Shown: positions 27,633-36,955 of the stretch, one piece after another
Layout: every line of letters begins with the position of its first letter
Numbering within the stretch: the first letter of the stretch is position 1
NCBI RefSeq assembly: GCF_000427405.1
Contig: NZ_KE386491.1
Location: forward strand, 541,001-605,000
Length of the DNA: 64,000 bases
Direction: 5' to 3'
DNA from: Flectobacillus major DSM 103
Lineage (GTDB): Bacteria; Bacteroidota; Bacteroidia; Cytophagales; Spirosomataceae
Notes under the pieces: generated by a model
Seen by the model: the letters and a program-made list of their open reading frames with translations, nothing else
The model's database searches: none
What the model was told of the DNA's origin: nothing
Made by a program: the position numbers and the translations under genes

Positions 27633-27727
27633 TTATGATTATAAAGGACAATATATTGAACCAAAATAGATACTTTTGGTTGGGTATGTTGTCCTATATA
27701 CTTCGGAATAACTATAAATACAATCCA

Positions 27728-28846
27728 ATGAGCATACGAAGTAATTTTCTTACACTACTATTTACGTTTACCGCCTTATTGGCTTTGGCTCAAGAAAAAG
27801 GGAGTTTTAAAAATAATCCCAAAATCAAGGTCAAAGACAATACGGGTTTGTACAAGGAAAAAGAAAAAAAGCAGGATGAGTTGTTAGATGAACTGCCTAA
27901 GCTTCAATTTAGAAATGAATTTGAAGTTGTAGATAAGCAGGCTACAACATCGGCTGCTGCTGAAAAATTTGAGCCTGTTCGTGCTATCAACCCTTCCGTT
28001 AGTAGCTTCGACACTACCTCTGTCGATGAGCGTGAGCCTCTGGTAATAGAGATAGAGGAGGAAATGAAGCCTTCAGGAAGCGATGATTTTGTAACAGTAG
28101 CCTCTTATTTCTCTGTGTGGGACACCAACAATATCGACCCTTATGGTATTGATGCCAAAGGGTTTGACGATGTTGTGGATTTGGAGTTGTTCAACAAAGA
28201 ACAAGGACGCTATTGGGGGGCTCCAACCAACGCACCTAAACTAACATCGCAGTTTGGCCCTCGATGGGGGCGTTTGCATGCTGGGGTAGATATTGATTTG
28301 GAAACGGGCGACCCTGTTTACGCAGCTTTTGATGGTATTGTACGTGTTTCGGGTTATGATGGCGGCGGCTATGGTAATTTCTTGGTGGTGCGTCATTACA
28401 ATGGCTTAGAAACCCTTTATGGCCACCTTTCTCGTAAAGGATACGAATCTGGTATGTATGTAAAAGCAGGTGATGAAATTGGAAAAGGAGGGAATACTGG
28501 TAGAAGTACAGGTTCGCATTTGCACTTTGAAACTCGCTACGAGGGTAATCCATTCAATCCTACTTATGTGTTTAATTTTGCAGGTGAGGGTACACAGCCT
28601 GTTTCTGAACATTTATTAGTTTCGGCTAGAGTTTTCGATACTTATGGCTTGGCATTGGGTAATGAATATGGCGATGCTGGTAACAAAATTGCTACTCGCC
28701 GTACTGCATGGACGGTGGCTCGCTCGGGCGATACCCTGCACTCTATTGCCAATCGTGCAGGTATTTCGGTAGAGCGTCTTGCCAAAATGAACGGAATGAG
28801 GTTGTCGTCGAATTTGAGAGTAGGAAGACGTTTGAGAATACATTAA
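27728..28846 (+). CDS. M23 peptidase with LysM domain (first of tandem pair)
   Basis: About 372 residues from the ATG at 27728, which puts a normal signal peptide (MSIRSNFLTLLFTFTALLALAQ) at the N-terminus; the frame starts 31 codons earlier, just after trxB. A central lysostaphin-like M23 domain has the zinc ligands in LHAGVDID and HLHFE plus GxxGxxxGSHLHFE context. A single C-terminal LysM repeat (about the last 45 residues; RSGDTLHSIANRAGIS) binds peptidoglycan. It should be a secreted cell-wall endopeptidase. The next gene is a close paralogue. Confidence 0.9.
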   Translation: MSIRSNFLTLLFTFTALLALAQEKGSFKNNPKIKVKDNTGLYKEKEKKQDELLDELPKLQFRNEFEVVDKQATTSAAAEKFEPVRAINPSVSSFDTTSVDEREPLVIEIEEEMKPSGSDDFVTVASYFSVWDTNNIDPYGIDAKGFDDVVDLELFNKEQGRYWGAPTNAPKLTSQFGPRWGRLHAGVDIDLETGDPVYAAFDGIVRVSGYDGGGYGNFLVVRHYNGLETLYGHLSRKGYESGMYVKAGDEIGKGGNTGRSTGSHLHFETRYEGNPFNPTYVFNFAGEGTQPVSEHLLVSARVFDTYGLALGNEYGDAGNKIATRRTAWTVARSGDTLHSIANRAGISVERLAKMNGMRLSSNLRVGRRLRIH

Positions 28847-28901
28847 GAAAGGTTGTTTAGGCAAATATCTTGAGCATCCATAAAATAATAGTACATACAA
28901 T

Positions 28902-28934
28902 AGGGTTATAGTTATAAGCTATAACCCTTTTTTT
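28902..28934 (+). terminator. rho-independent terminator between the M23 paralogues
   Basis: Arms AGGGTTATAG (28902-28911) and CTATAACCCT (28919-28928), followed by a run of T's. It lies 56 bases past the first M23 stop, so the two paralogues are probably separately transcribed. Confidence 0.85.
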
Positions 28935-28975
28935 ATGTTTTTGTGTTGAATGTTATAGCTCAAATTTCCGAGCGT

Positions 28976-30076
28976 ATGAAGAATTTAGTGCTATTTTTAG
29001 TAGTTGTATTATCAGTAAAAAGTGTTGCTGCTCAAGAAAGTGGGCGGTACAACAAGAAGACACCTATTCCTAAAAGGACAATTAGTACCCCGCCGCAGTC
29101 AAAGAAAAATGATGATTTTTTGCCTCCTTTACGAATCAAGAACGATTTTGAGAATGTTCGGCAAGAAACGCTTCCCGAAACTACTCATGGCCACTTTGAG
29201 CCTCGCCGTGAACTAAACCCAACGATTAGTGCATTTGATACTACCTCGGTAGATGAGGGCGAGCTTCGCCCTGTTGAAGTAATAGAGTCGGTTAAAATTA
29301 ATGGTGCCGACGATGTGGCTATGGTGGCTACGTACTATTCTATTTGGTCGTCAAAAAATATCGACCCTTATGGGATTAATATAAAAAATTTTGAAGGAGT
29401 CGTTGATATAGAACTTTATAACGAAAGCCTTGGCTATCGCTGGGCTTCGCCACTGAATGCTCCCAAAATTACATCTAATTTTGGCCCCAGATGGCGGAGG
29501 TTACATGCAGGGGTAGATTTGGATCTAGACACTGGCGACCCTGTTCATACAACCTTCGACGGAATTGTGCGAGTTTCGGGGTATGATGGGCGAGGGTATG
29601 GCAAATACTTGGTGGTTCGTCATTACAATGGTATCGAAACAGTATATGGTCACCTTTCTGCCAAAAACTACGAATCTGGAAATTTTGTCAAAGCTGGTGA
29701 TGTTATCGGAAAAGGCGGAAGTACAGGGCATAGTACGGGCTCTCATTTGCATTACGAAACCCGATATGAAGGAAAAGCATTTAACCCAACCTACGTATTT
29801 AATTTTGCTGGAAAAGATACCAAGCCTGTTGACCAACATGTACTTATCTCGGCTAGGGTTTTTGATACTTACGGCGAAATTTTGCCCAACGAGTTTAATG
29901 AAAACGTAGAAAATGAAGAGGAAATAACTACAACTACATGGGTAACTATTCGGGCAGGGGATACCCTTGGCTCAATTGCCAATTTGGCTAATATTTCGAT
30001 ACAGCAACTTGCAAAAATGAATGGGATTAGTACATCTACTCGACTCAAAGTAGGAAGAAGACTAAGAATTAACTAA
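28976..30076 (+). CDS. M23 peptidase with LysM domain (second of tandem pair)
   Basis: About 366 residues from the ATG at 28976, giving the signal peptide MKNLVLFLVVVLSVKSVAAQ. Domain order is the same as in its neighbour: a variable N-terminal part, a conserved DTTSVDE segment, an M23 domain with LHAGVDLD and HLHYE zinc ligands, and one LysM repeat (RAGDTLGSIANLANIS). The two proteins share long identical blocks in the catalytic and LysM regions but differ in the N-terminal linker, which indicates an old tandem duplication. All catalytic residues are kept in both copies. Confidence 0.9.
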   Translation: MKNLVLFLVVVLSVKSVAAQESGRYNKKTPIPKRTISTPPQSKKNDDFLPPLRIKNDFENVRQETLPETTHGHFEPRRELNPTISAFDTTSVDEGELRPVEVIESVKINGADDVAMVATYYSIWSSKNIDPYGINIKNFEGVVDIELYNESLGYRWASPLNAPKITSNFGPRWRRLHAGVDLDLDTGDPVHTTFDGIVRVSGYDGRGYGKYLVVRHYNGIETVYGHLSAKNYESGNFVKAGDVIGKGGSTGHSTGSHLHYETRYEGKAFNPTYVFNFAGKDTKPVDQHVLISARVFDTYGEILPNEFNENVENEEEITTTTWVTIRAGDTLGSIANLANISIQQLAKMNGISTSTRLKVGRRLRIN

Positions 30077-30134
30077 TTTTGAAAACAAAATTGATTGAGA
30101 CCATTAGTTTTCTGTAAATACGTAAAGTTAAGGA

Positions 30135-30854
30135 ATGAAATTAGATATTTTGGTAATGGCTGCACATCCCGATGATGCAGAATTAAGCTGTTCAGGAACA
30201 ATTTGTTCGCATATAGCACAAGGCAAAAAAGTCGGCATTGTAGATTTTACAAGAGGCGAATTAGGAACAAGAGGAACGCCTGAAATTCGGTTGGCGGAGT
30301 CGGAAGCGGCTACCAAAATATTGGGTATTCATGCTCGTGAAAACTTGGGCTTTAGAGATGGTTTTTTTGTAAACGACGAAGCTCATTTAATGAAGCTTAT
30401 TGCGACGATTCGTCGCTATAAACCAGAAATTGTTCTGGCAAATGCTATTTTTGACCGTCATCCCGACCATATCAAGGGTGGAGAGTTGGCCGTAGATGCT
30501 TGCTTTAAGGCTGGCCTACGAATGATTGAAACTTTTGAGGAGGATGGCTCGCCTCAGCAAGCTTGGCGACCTAAAAATGTGTACCATTATATTCAAGACC
30601 GCTACGTTCAACCTGATTTTATTGTAGATATTACGCCTTATTGGGAGCAAAAAGAAGCTTCTATACGTGCGTTTAGAAGTCAGTTTTATGACCCTAAGTC
30701 TACAGAGCCTAATTCATACTTATCGTCGCCTGAGTTTCTGAAATTTATCGAAGCTCGTAATCGAGAAATGGGACATGCTATTGGTGTTACTTTTGGAGAA
30801 GGATATACCAGCTATAAGCGAATCGGAGTGACAGATTTACATAGCTTATTATAA
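30135..30854 (+). CDS. bshB1: bacillithiol biosynthesis deacetylase BshB1
   Basis: A 239-residue PIG-L/LmbE-type zinc deacetylase. The metal-binding motif AHPDDAEL (residues 10-17) and a second histidine in DRHPDHIKGG are present, as is the BshB1 segment DFTRGELGTRGTPEIRLAE. It removes the acetyl group from GlcNAc-malate in bacillithiol synthesis. The other bsh genes are not in the window. It stands 58 bases after the second M23 gene and converges on fabV. Confidence 0.93.
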   Translation: MKLDILVMAAHPDDAELSCSGTICSHIAQGKKVGIVDFTRGELGTRGTPEIRLAESEAATKILGIHARENLGFRDGFFVNDEAHLMKLIATIRRYKPEIVLANAIFDRHPDHIKGGELAVDACFKAGLRMIETFEEDGSPQQAWRPKNVYHYIQDRYVQPDFIVDITPYWEQKEASIRAFRSQFYDPKSTEPNSYLSSPEFLKFIEARNREMGHAIGVTFGEGYTSYKRIGVTDLHSLL

Positions 30855-30861
30855 ATAACAT

Positions 30862-31024
30862 GAGTCATCCTGAATTTAGTGAATTGTGATTCTGAAATTT
30901 AATATGAAAACAAAAGTTATCCCGAATATTTAGAACAAACAAGGCGTTCGAAATTAGTTTTTCGAACGCCTTGTTTGTTAAATATCAGGATGACACATCT
31001 TTAGCCGCAAAGCTAAATTCAGGA
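30862..31024. repeat. nested inverted-repeat element containing conserved-loop hairpin copy 2
   Basis: Outer arms TCCTGAATTTAG (30868-30879) and CTAAATTCAGGA (31013-31024) are exact complements. A second pair, GTCATCCTGA (30864-30873) and TCAGGATGAC (30985-30994), is also exact, so the two pairs compete. The centre holds the long hairpin at 30934-30979. Parts of the element recur near 20022 and 56292. It resembles a REP- or MITE-like palindromic repeat and carries no gene. Confidence 0.7.
30934..30979. terminator. bidirectional hairpin, conserved-loop family copy 2
   Basis: 19-bp perfect arms (30934-30952 and 30961-30979; core ACAAACAAGGCGTTCGAA). Read on the minus strand the loop is GAAAAACTAATTTC, the same as copies 1 and 3. 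It separates the convergent genes bshB1 and fabV. Confidence 0.8.
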
Positions 31025-31053
31025 CGATTCATATTTTGCTATTAGGGGCAAAA

Positions 31054-32244
31054 CTACTGCAATCCAGCAATTTCTACAATTTCCTCAACACTCTCTTCGT
31101 AATTAATACCACCTACCTTGAAGCCAAACAGATTAAAGAAGTCTGTTTTATAACCTTCTAGGTCGCCAATCGCAGGTAATGATTCGGTTGTAGCTTCTTC
31201 CCAAAGTACTGCTACTTTTGCCTGAACATCTTCACGCATTTCCCAATCGTCTATTCTTACACGACCCTTATCGTCGGTAGGAATACCTGATGTGCTATAA
31301 AGTCTATCTTGGAACAAACGTTGGATTTGCTCAATACAACCTTCGTGAATTCCCTCTTCTTTCATAACTTTATAAAGCAATGAAATATACAAAGGAATTA
31401 CAGGAATAGCCGAACTAGCCTGAGTAACCAGAGCCTTGTTGACCGAAACATAAGCTTTTCCACCAATATCTGCAAGCTTGTCAGAAATCGTAAAGGCAGT
31501 AGCCTCTAAGTGGTCTTTAGCACGCCCGATAGTTCCTTTTCTATATACCGCTTCGGTAAGAGCTGGGCCAATATACGAATAAGCAACAGTAAGAGCATTT
31601 GGTGCCAAAAGGTTAGCTTCTTTCAAGCCGTCCATCCACATAACCCAATCTTCGCCACCCATTACTTTTACTGTATTTTCAATATCCTGCTCGGTACAAG
31701 GGTCAATTGAAATTTCGGTTACGTTGCCTGTGTGGAAATCAACAGTTTTGTTTTTGAAAGGAGCTCCGATAGGTTTCAAAACCGAGCGGTGAGTAATACC
31801 AGTAGTAGGGTCGGTTCTTACTGGCGAAGCCAAGCTATATATTACCAAGTCGATTTGCCCTAGATCTTCTTTGATTAAAGCAAACGTTTTTTCTTTTACT
31901 TCGTTAGAAAAGGCATCGCCATTGATACTTTTTGCATACAAACCAGCTTCATGGGCTTGTTTTTCAAAAGCAGCGGTATTATACCAGCCTGGTGAAGCTG
32001 TTTTGCCTGGAGCTGCTGGTTTTTCAAAGAAAATACCAATCGTTGAGGCATCAGAACCAAATGCACTGGTAATTCTTGAAGCCAAGCCAAAACCTGTAGA
32101 CGCACCAATTACCAATACTCTTTTAGGCCCGTCGATTTTGCCTTTAGCTTTGATATAGTTGATTTGATTAATTACATTTTGTTCACAACCTTTTGGATGT
32201 GCTGTAAGGCAGATAAATCCGCGCATTCTTGGTTCAATAATCAT
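31054..32244 (-). CDS. fabV: trans-2-enoyl-ACP/CoA reductase, FabV type
   Basis: A 396-residue FabV. It begins MIIEPRMRGFICLTAHPKGC as in other family members. It carries the NAD-binding GASTGFGLASRI and the active-site Tyr-x8-Lys region YSYIGPALTEAVYRKGTIG-RAK. It catalyses the last step of fatty-acid elongation with NADH. FabV is triclosan-insensitive where it replaces FabI; whether a second enoyl reductase exists cannot be seen here. It is transcribed alone. Confidence 0.95.
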   Translation of the reverse strand: MIIEPRMRGFICLTAHPKGCEQNVINQINYIKAKGKIDGPKRVLVIGASTGFGLASRITSAFGSDASTIGIFFEKPAAPGKTASPGWYNTAAFEKQAHEAGLYAKSINGDAFSNEVKEKTFALIKEDLGQIDLVIYSLASPVRTDPTTGITHRSVLKPIGAPFKNKTVDFHTGNVTEISIDPCTEQDIENTVKVMGGEDWVMWMDGLKEANLLAPNALTVAYSYIGPALTEAVYRKGTIGRAKDHLEATAFTISDKLADIGGKAYVSVNKALVTQASSAIPVIPLYISLLYKVMKEEGIHEGCIEQIQRLFQDRLYSTSGIPTDDKGRVRIDDWEMREDVQAKVAVLWEEATTESLPAIGDLEGYKTDFFNLFGFKVGGINYEESVEEIVEIAGLQ

Positions 32245-32451
32245 TACAAATATTGTTTTTGTGATTTATGCAAAGGGGTGAAATATTACAGCGGTAGCAA
32301 TATTTCAGTATTTTCGTTCGATAAAAGTACAAAAGTTGCGTGTAGCACACAAGTTTTACTAAATTTTCGATAGGATTTACTACGATAAAATAGGTAGGTT
32401 TATCAAATAAAACGCTAGCCGATTAGCAATATCAACTAGCGTTAAAGTTTT

Positions 32452-33306
32452 TCATGAAGTTTTGGTATCGTGAGGAGGAAGAGGCTTTAAATAACTAAAT
32501 AACCTTTTGAATTCTTTGACGATTCGGTTTTTGACCATGTCAAAAAAGCTTCCATCTTTGTCTAGGGTACGTGTGCCCGTCCATACTCGTATTTTACTGC
32601 TTTTTACCTGAACCACCTTCCCAAATTGCATGAGGTCGAAGGTTAAGCGGCCGTCTTCGCCACGTACATGACGCATTACATAGCCAACCTTTAGGGCATC
32701 GGCTGTTTTGTAGCCCATGGTCATGCCCAAGGTATTGAGATAGGGCCTTTTTAATTGCCTTAGCTCGGCAATAATATCCTTCATTTTTTCATAAATAGCC
32801 AATTTCCAACGAGGTGTTGTTTCATTGGCAATAAACGAATAACGGCCATATACGCAAGCTACGTCGTTGGGGCGTAGTGCTTCAATCATTTTATCAATCC
32901 ATAGTGGTGGGTAAATACAGTCGGCATCGGCCGAAAGAATATATTTACCTTTGGCTTGTTCTAAGCCCATTTGGCGTGCAGGGCCACAACCTTGGATAGG
33001 TTGATTACAGCTTCTAATCAGGAGTTTGTCCAAAACCTCTTGCGTACGGTCGGTCGAATTGTTATTGACTACCAGTATTTCAAAAGGGATTTTGGTAACG
33101 GTATCGGCCAATGAGCCAATCGTAGGAAGCATATTTACTTCTTCGTTCCACGCTGCAATGACAATACTTACTTCTGGGTTGTCTGACTGGGTAAGTTTGG
33201 CTAATTTTTGATTAATTTGGGCATATACATGCTCAGGGATGTCATCGACCCGCTGGTAAGGATAATCATATTGACTAATCCATGCTGGATTCTTAAAAAA
33301 GCTCAT
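32452..33306 (-). CDS. family 2 glycosyltransferase
   Basis: A 284-residue soluble GT2. The core shows VSIVIAAWNEEVNMLPTI, VVNNNSTDRTQEV and the acidic ILSADADCIYPP motif. The GRYSF, RGEDGRLTFDL and WTGTRTLDKDG segments belong to the acceptor side. No membrane helix is visible. Substrates are unknown. It is not linked to other polysaccharide genes; pdxH follows 262 bases upstream on the same strand, with a hairpin between them. Confidence 0.85.
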   Translation of the reverse strand: MSFFKNPAWISQYDYPYQRVDDIPEHVYAQINQKLAKLTQSDNPEVSIVIAAWNEEVNMLPTIGSLADTVTKIPFEILVVNNNSTDRTQEVLDKLLIRSCNQPIQGCGPARQMGLEQAKGKYILSADADCIYPPLWIDKMIEALRPNDVACVYGRYSFIANETTPRWKLAIYEKMKDIIAELRQLKRPYLNTLGMTMGYKTADALKVGYVMRHVRGEDGRLTFDLMQFGKVVQVKSSKIRVWTGTRTLDKDGSFFDMVKNRIVKEFKRLFSYLKPLPPHDTKTS

Positions 33307-33475
33307 GAGTCTTTTTGGTTAGTATAAGAGCAATTTAAGTACAAAATAGGATAAATACAAGTGAAGATTAGGCAGTATTTTGACAGAAAATTGGTGATAA
33401 AGGGTTTGGCTTGTTTTAGCTTTTGGGCTTGACAGCAAGCACATAAATCTTGAACTATCTTGTTGGTACTTTATA

Positions 33476-33530
33476 CAACAGACACGGTATCGCTGAGGGA
33501 AAAATACATTGTGGTATATCGTGTCTGTTG
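33476..33530. terminator. hairpin between pdxH and the glycosyltransferase
   Basis: Perfect 11-bp arms CAACAGACACG (33476-33486) and CGTGTCTGTTG (33520-33530) with a 33-base loop. There is no strong T-tract, so it may be a regulatory palindrome. Confidence 0.35.
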
Positions 33531-33568
33531 ATAATAGATTTGTATATCAGTGTTTTGGTAGCTGTATG

Positions 33569-34216
33569 TTAAGGAGATAGACGCTCAATTTTCCACTGAT
33601 TATTTTCAGTAAGCGTATAAGCTATTCTATCATGAAGGCGAGATGGTCTCCCTTGCCAAAACTCGATGTAATGAGGTACGAGTCGATAACCTCCCCAATG
33701 CGGAGGACGAGGTACATCTTTGCCTTCAAATTTGGCCACAATACTTTTTTCTCGTTCCTCAAGTACCTCTCGGTTGTCGATAACCATACTTTGATTTGAT
33801 ACCCATGCCCCAATCTGGCTACCACGAGGCCGCACACTGAAATATTCGTCCGAATCTTGTTCGCTTACTTTTTCGATAAGCCCTTCTATTCTTACCTGAC
33901 GCTCTAGCTCACCCCAAAAAAAGGTAATACAAGCGTGTGGGTTTTCGGCCAATTCTGTTCCTTTTCTACTTAAATAGTTGGTATAAAAAGTAAATCCTGT
34001 GCTATCTAATGATTTTAAAAGTACAATTCTTGAAGAAGGTTTACCTTCGTTAGACACCGTCGAAACGTGCATAGCATTAGGTTCAAGGATTTGACTATCA
34101 ACAGCTTGTTCAAACCATTTTTGGAACTCTTGAATAGGAGATGGCAGTACGTCGCTAACGTCTAAGCTACCTTTTGTATAATTTTCTCGCAAGGCTGCAA
34201 GATCAACTTTATTCAT
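33569..34216 (-). CDS. pdxH: pyridoxamine 5'-phosphate oxidase
   Basis: A 215-residue FMN enzyme that oxidises pyridoxine or pyridoxamine phosphate to pyridoxal phosphate. Family features are all visible: the N-terminal [36 protein letters not shown], the FMN-binding [14 protein letters not shown], and the C-terminal [13 protein letters not shown]. Length is typical (210-220). The start at 34216 places the conserved block at the expected distance. Confidence 0.96.
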   Translation of the reverse strand: MNKVDLAALRENYTKGSLDVSDVLPSPIQEFQKWFEQAVDSQILEPNAMHVSTVSNEGKPSSRIVLLKSLDSTGFTFYTNYLSRKGTELAENPHACITFFWGELERQVRIEGLIEKVSEQDSDEYFSVRPRGSQIGAWVSNQSMVIDNREVLEEREKSIVAKFEGKDVPRPPHWGGYRLVPHYIEFWQGRPSRLHDRIAYTLTENNQWKIERLSP

Positions 34217-34646
34217 AACGATAATTGTTTAGAAAAGCATTTATAATGTTATAATACCAATTTTAGCGATTTGTTCAGGAAAAATACTCCAAGAATATTT
34301 TATGAAACGTTAAGCAAAATTTGGCGTAATACGCTATAATAAAATACAGTAATCAGAAAACCGTCAGTCCTATAACTATTGAATTGGCTGTCAGGTTTTA
34401 ATCAACTGTATCATTAAATCGTTGAAGAGGCTTTATAAGTTACCTTACGTTGCTAGCCGCAATATTACAGCCTTCTCTACTAAAACACAACCGATACAAG
34501 ATGATTTTGGGTAGTTATAGAAATGATTTTGCACACCGAAATACAAAAGGCCCGATGTTCTGACTTGAACACCGAGCCTTGATTGTCATTAATTGTGGAT
34601 AATAATATAAGCAGACATAGTTACACCAGCTATGGGGTATTCCTAC
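34217..34646. other. intergenic region upstream of pdxH, with acs terminator
   Basis: 430 bases without a gene. The distal part holds the acs terminator (34547-34580). The remainder should contain the pdxH promoter, but no clean TAnnTTTG match is present. Confidence 0.45.
34547..34580 (-). terminator. terminator of acs
   Basis: 14-bp arms (34547-34560 and 34567-34580) with a 6-base loop. Two positions are A-C mismatches on the plus strand but G-U pairs on the minus strand, which shows that the minus-strand transcript is the one that folds. Confidence 0.75.
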
Positions 34647-36542
34647 TTATAACGCACCTGTTTTGATTTCTTCTACTACCGATGGGTCGAGTAGGGTAGA
34701 GGTATCGCCTAAGTTAGCAGTTTCGCCTTCGGCTACTTTTCTCAAAATACGACGCATAATTTTTCCTGAACGAGTTTTGGGTAATCCACTCACAAACTGA
34801 ATTTTGTCAGGCTTGGCAATTGGCCCAATGATACGGGTAACAGTTGCCAATATATCTTTACGAGTTAGGTCTGCATCGTTGATATGCTTTTCGCAAATAA
34901 CATACGCATAGATACCTTGGCCTTTGATGTCGTGAGGATACCCAACAACCGCCGATTCAACCACGCCAAGGTGCATATTGATAGCATTTTCTACTTCGGC
35001 AGTACCGATACGGTGTCCCGAAACATTGATTACATCATCTACACGCCCCGTGATTCTGTAATAGCCATCTTCGTCTCTTAAACAGCCATCGCCTGTAAAA
35101 TAAAGATTTTTGTAAGTAGAGAAATAAGTTTGACGACAACGCTCGTGGTCGCCATAGGTAGTTCTGATAATAGAAGGCCAAGGGAATTTGATACATAAGT
35201 TACCCGAAACGCCATTTCCTTCGATTTCGTTGCCTTGCTCGTCGACCAACACTGGCTGAACCCCAGGAAGCGGAAGAGTTGCATAAGCTGGTTTGGTTTT
35301 GGTAACATTGGCAATAGGCGAAATCAAAATACCACCTGTTTCGGTTTGCCACCAAGTATCTACAATTGGGCATTTACCTTTCCCAATTTTTTCGTTGTAC
35401 CAGTGCCAAGCTTCTTCGTTGATAGGTTCGCCTACCGAGCCTAAAACTTTCAACGAGCTTAAATCTTTACCTTCTAAATACTGATCGCCATAAGACATCA
35501 ACGAGCGGATGGCCGTTGGGGCAGTATAAAGAATATCTACTTTATGTTTATCTACAATATCCCAGAAACGACCCGCATCAGGATACGTCGGAACGCCCTC
35601 AAACAACAAGGTAGTAGCTCCACAAGCCAATGGGCCATAAACAATATAAGAGTGCCCAGTAATCCAACCAATATCGGCCGTACAGAAATGTACTTGTCCT
35701 GGCTCGTACTGAAATACATTGGCAAACGAATAGGCCGAATACACCATATACCCTCCGCAGGTATGTACTACACCTTTGGGCTTGCCTGTCGAGCCTGAAG
35801 TATAAAGGATAAACAGCATGTCTTCAGAGTCCATTTCTTCGGCAGGGCAGTCGGCAGACACCAATTTTACTTCATCTTCCCACCAGCAGTCACGGCCTTT
35901 GAGCATCGAAACGGGTGTACGAGTACGAGTCGATACAATAACACGTTGTACCGAAGGGCATTGGATAAGGGCATCGTCTACGGTGGCTTTCAACGGAATT
36001 TCTTTGTTGCCACGGAAAGCCCCATCAGAAGTTACAACGATATTACATTCGGCATCGTTGATACGGTCGGCAATAGATTGAGCCGAAAATCCTCCAAATA
36101 CTACAGAGTGGATAGCCCCAATTCTGGCACAAGCCAAAACAGCAATAGCTAGCTCAGGAATCATTGGCATATAAATACAAATGCGGTCACCTTTTTTTGC
36201 ACCGTTTTTTTTCAAAACATTGGCAAAACGACAAACTTGCTCGTGCAATACCTTATAAGTAATGGTATGAGCGGCTTCGTCGGGGTTGTTAGATTCCCAA
36301 ATAATAGCAGGTTGGTCACCTTTAGTAGCCAGATGGCGGTCTAGGCAGTTTTCGGTGATGTTCAACTTTCCACCTTTAAACCAATTCACTTTAGGGTCGG
36401 TAAAATTCCATTCTAAGGTTTTTCTCCAAGGTTTTCTCCAATAAAAGTTTTGAGCAATTTCGCCCCAAAAACCTTCTGGGTCTTCAACACTGTACTGATA
36501 TTTCTCCTGATAGTCTTCGAATGATTTAATTTTTAAGTCCAT
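34647..36542 (-). CDS. acsA: acetate--CoA ligase (acetyl-CoA synthetase)
   Basis: A 631-residue AMP-forming acyl-CoA synthetase. Motifs: YTSGSTGKPKGVVHTCGGYMV (ATP/AMP binding), TWWQTETGG, YFTGDGCLRDEDGYYRITGRVDDVINVSGHR, and the C-terminal PKTRSGKIMRRILRK that carries the acetylatable catalytic lysine. W-containing acetate pocket sequence TWWQTE is the usual one for acetate. It activates acetate to acetyl-CoA, which can enter the glyoxylate bypass encoded further along. It is read in the same direction as the prpE-like gene but separated by its own leader. Confidence 0.95.
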   Translation of the reverse strand: MDLKIKSFEDYQEKYQYSVEDPEGFWGEIAQNFYWRKPWRKTLEWNFTDPKVNWFKGGKLNITENCLDRHLATKGDQPAIIWESNNPDEAAHTITYKVLHEQVCRFANVLKKNGAKKGDRICIYMPMIPELAIAVLACARIGAIHSVVFGGFSAQSIADRINDAECNIVVTSDGAFRGNKEIPLKATVDDALIQCPSVQRVIVSTRTRTPVSMLKGRDCWWEDEVKLVSADCPAEEMDSEDMLFILYTSGSTGKPKGVVHTCGGYMVYSAYSFANVFQYEPGQVHFCTADIGWITGHSYIVYGPLACGATTLLFEGVPTYPDAGRFWDIVDKHKVDILYTAPTAIRSLMSYGDQYLEGKDLSSLKVLGSVGEPINEEAWHWYNEKIGKGKCPIVDTWWQTETGGILISPIANVTKTKPAYATLPLPGVQPVLVDEQGNEIEGNGVSGNLCIKFPWPSIIRTTYGDHERCRQTYFSTYKNLYFTGDGCLRDEDGYYRITGRVDDVINVSGHRIGTAEVENAINMHLGVVESAVVGYPHDIKGQGIYAYVICEKHINDADLTRKDILATVTRIIGPIAKPDKIQFVSGLPKTRSGKIMRRILRKVAEGETANLGDTSTLLDPSVVEEIKTGAL

Positions 36543-36890
36543 TGCGTGATTATGTTTTTGGCCTGTCGGTTGTTTCTTTTTTCAGCTTGCCTTATTATTA
36601 TGCTAAAAGGTTCTGTTTACATAGTCAAAATGACAGGAATGTAAAGAAGGTACGAATTGTTAAATTTTATACTGTAAAAATACAAGATGATTCTTTCTGG
36701 ATTGTTATACTTTGTAGGGTTTTATGCTAATTTAATATATATTTTATTGCTAAAATTCTATATGTTGAAGATAGAATACAAAAAAAAGCGTCGACTTGTA
36801 CTTTTTGAAGATAAATTAAAGGAAATTGTACTTTTTGTTGAAGTATGTTGCGTTTTGATTTTTCGGATATAAAATCATGATTGAGGGTAA
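36543..36890. other. acs leader and upstream region with direct repeats
   Basis: About 350 bases without a gene. It includes two exact copies of TTGTACTTTTTG (36796-36807 and 36826-36837), 30 bp apart, which is close to three helical turns. This phasing would suit tandem binding sites for a regulator of acs. Confidence 0.45.
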
Positions 36891-36935
36891 AAAATAAAAG
36901 TCAGCATTTCTTATAGAAATACTGACTTTTATTTT
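36890..36935 (-). terminator. terminator of the 43-residue membrane protein gene
   Basis: 21-bp arms (36891-36911 and 36915-36935) with a 3-base apparent loop. One position is A-C on the plus strand and G-U on the minus strand, so the functional RNA is minus-strand. It lies just beyond the stop at 36956. Confidence 0.8.
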
Positions 36936-36955
36936 GGTACGAAATATATTACTGA

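Noticed and set aside
30862-31024. A small protein gene inside the repeat element
   Set aside because: All frames are broken within short distances by the palindromes, and no start/stop combination of useful length exists.
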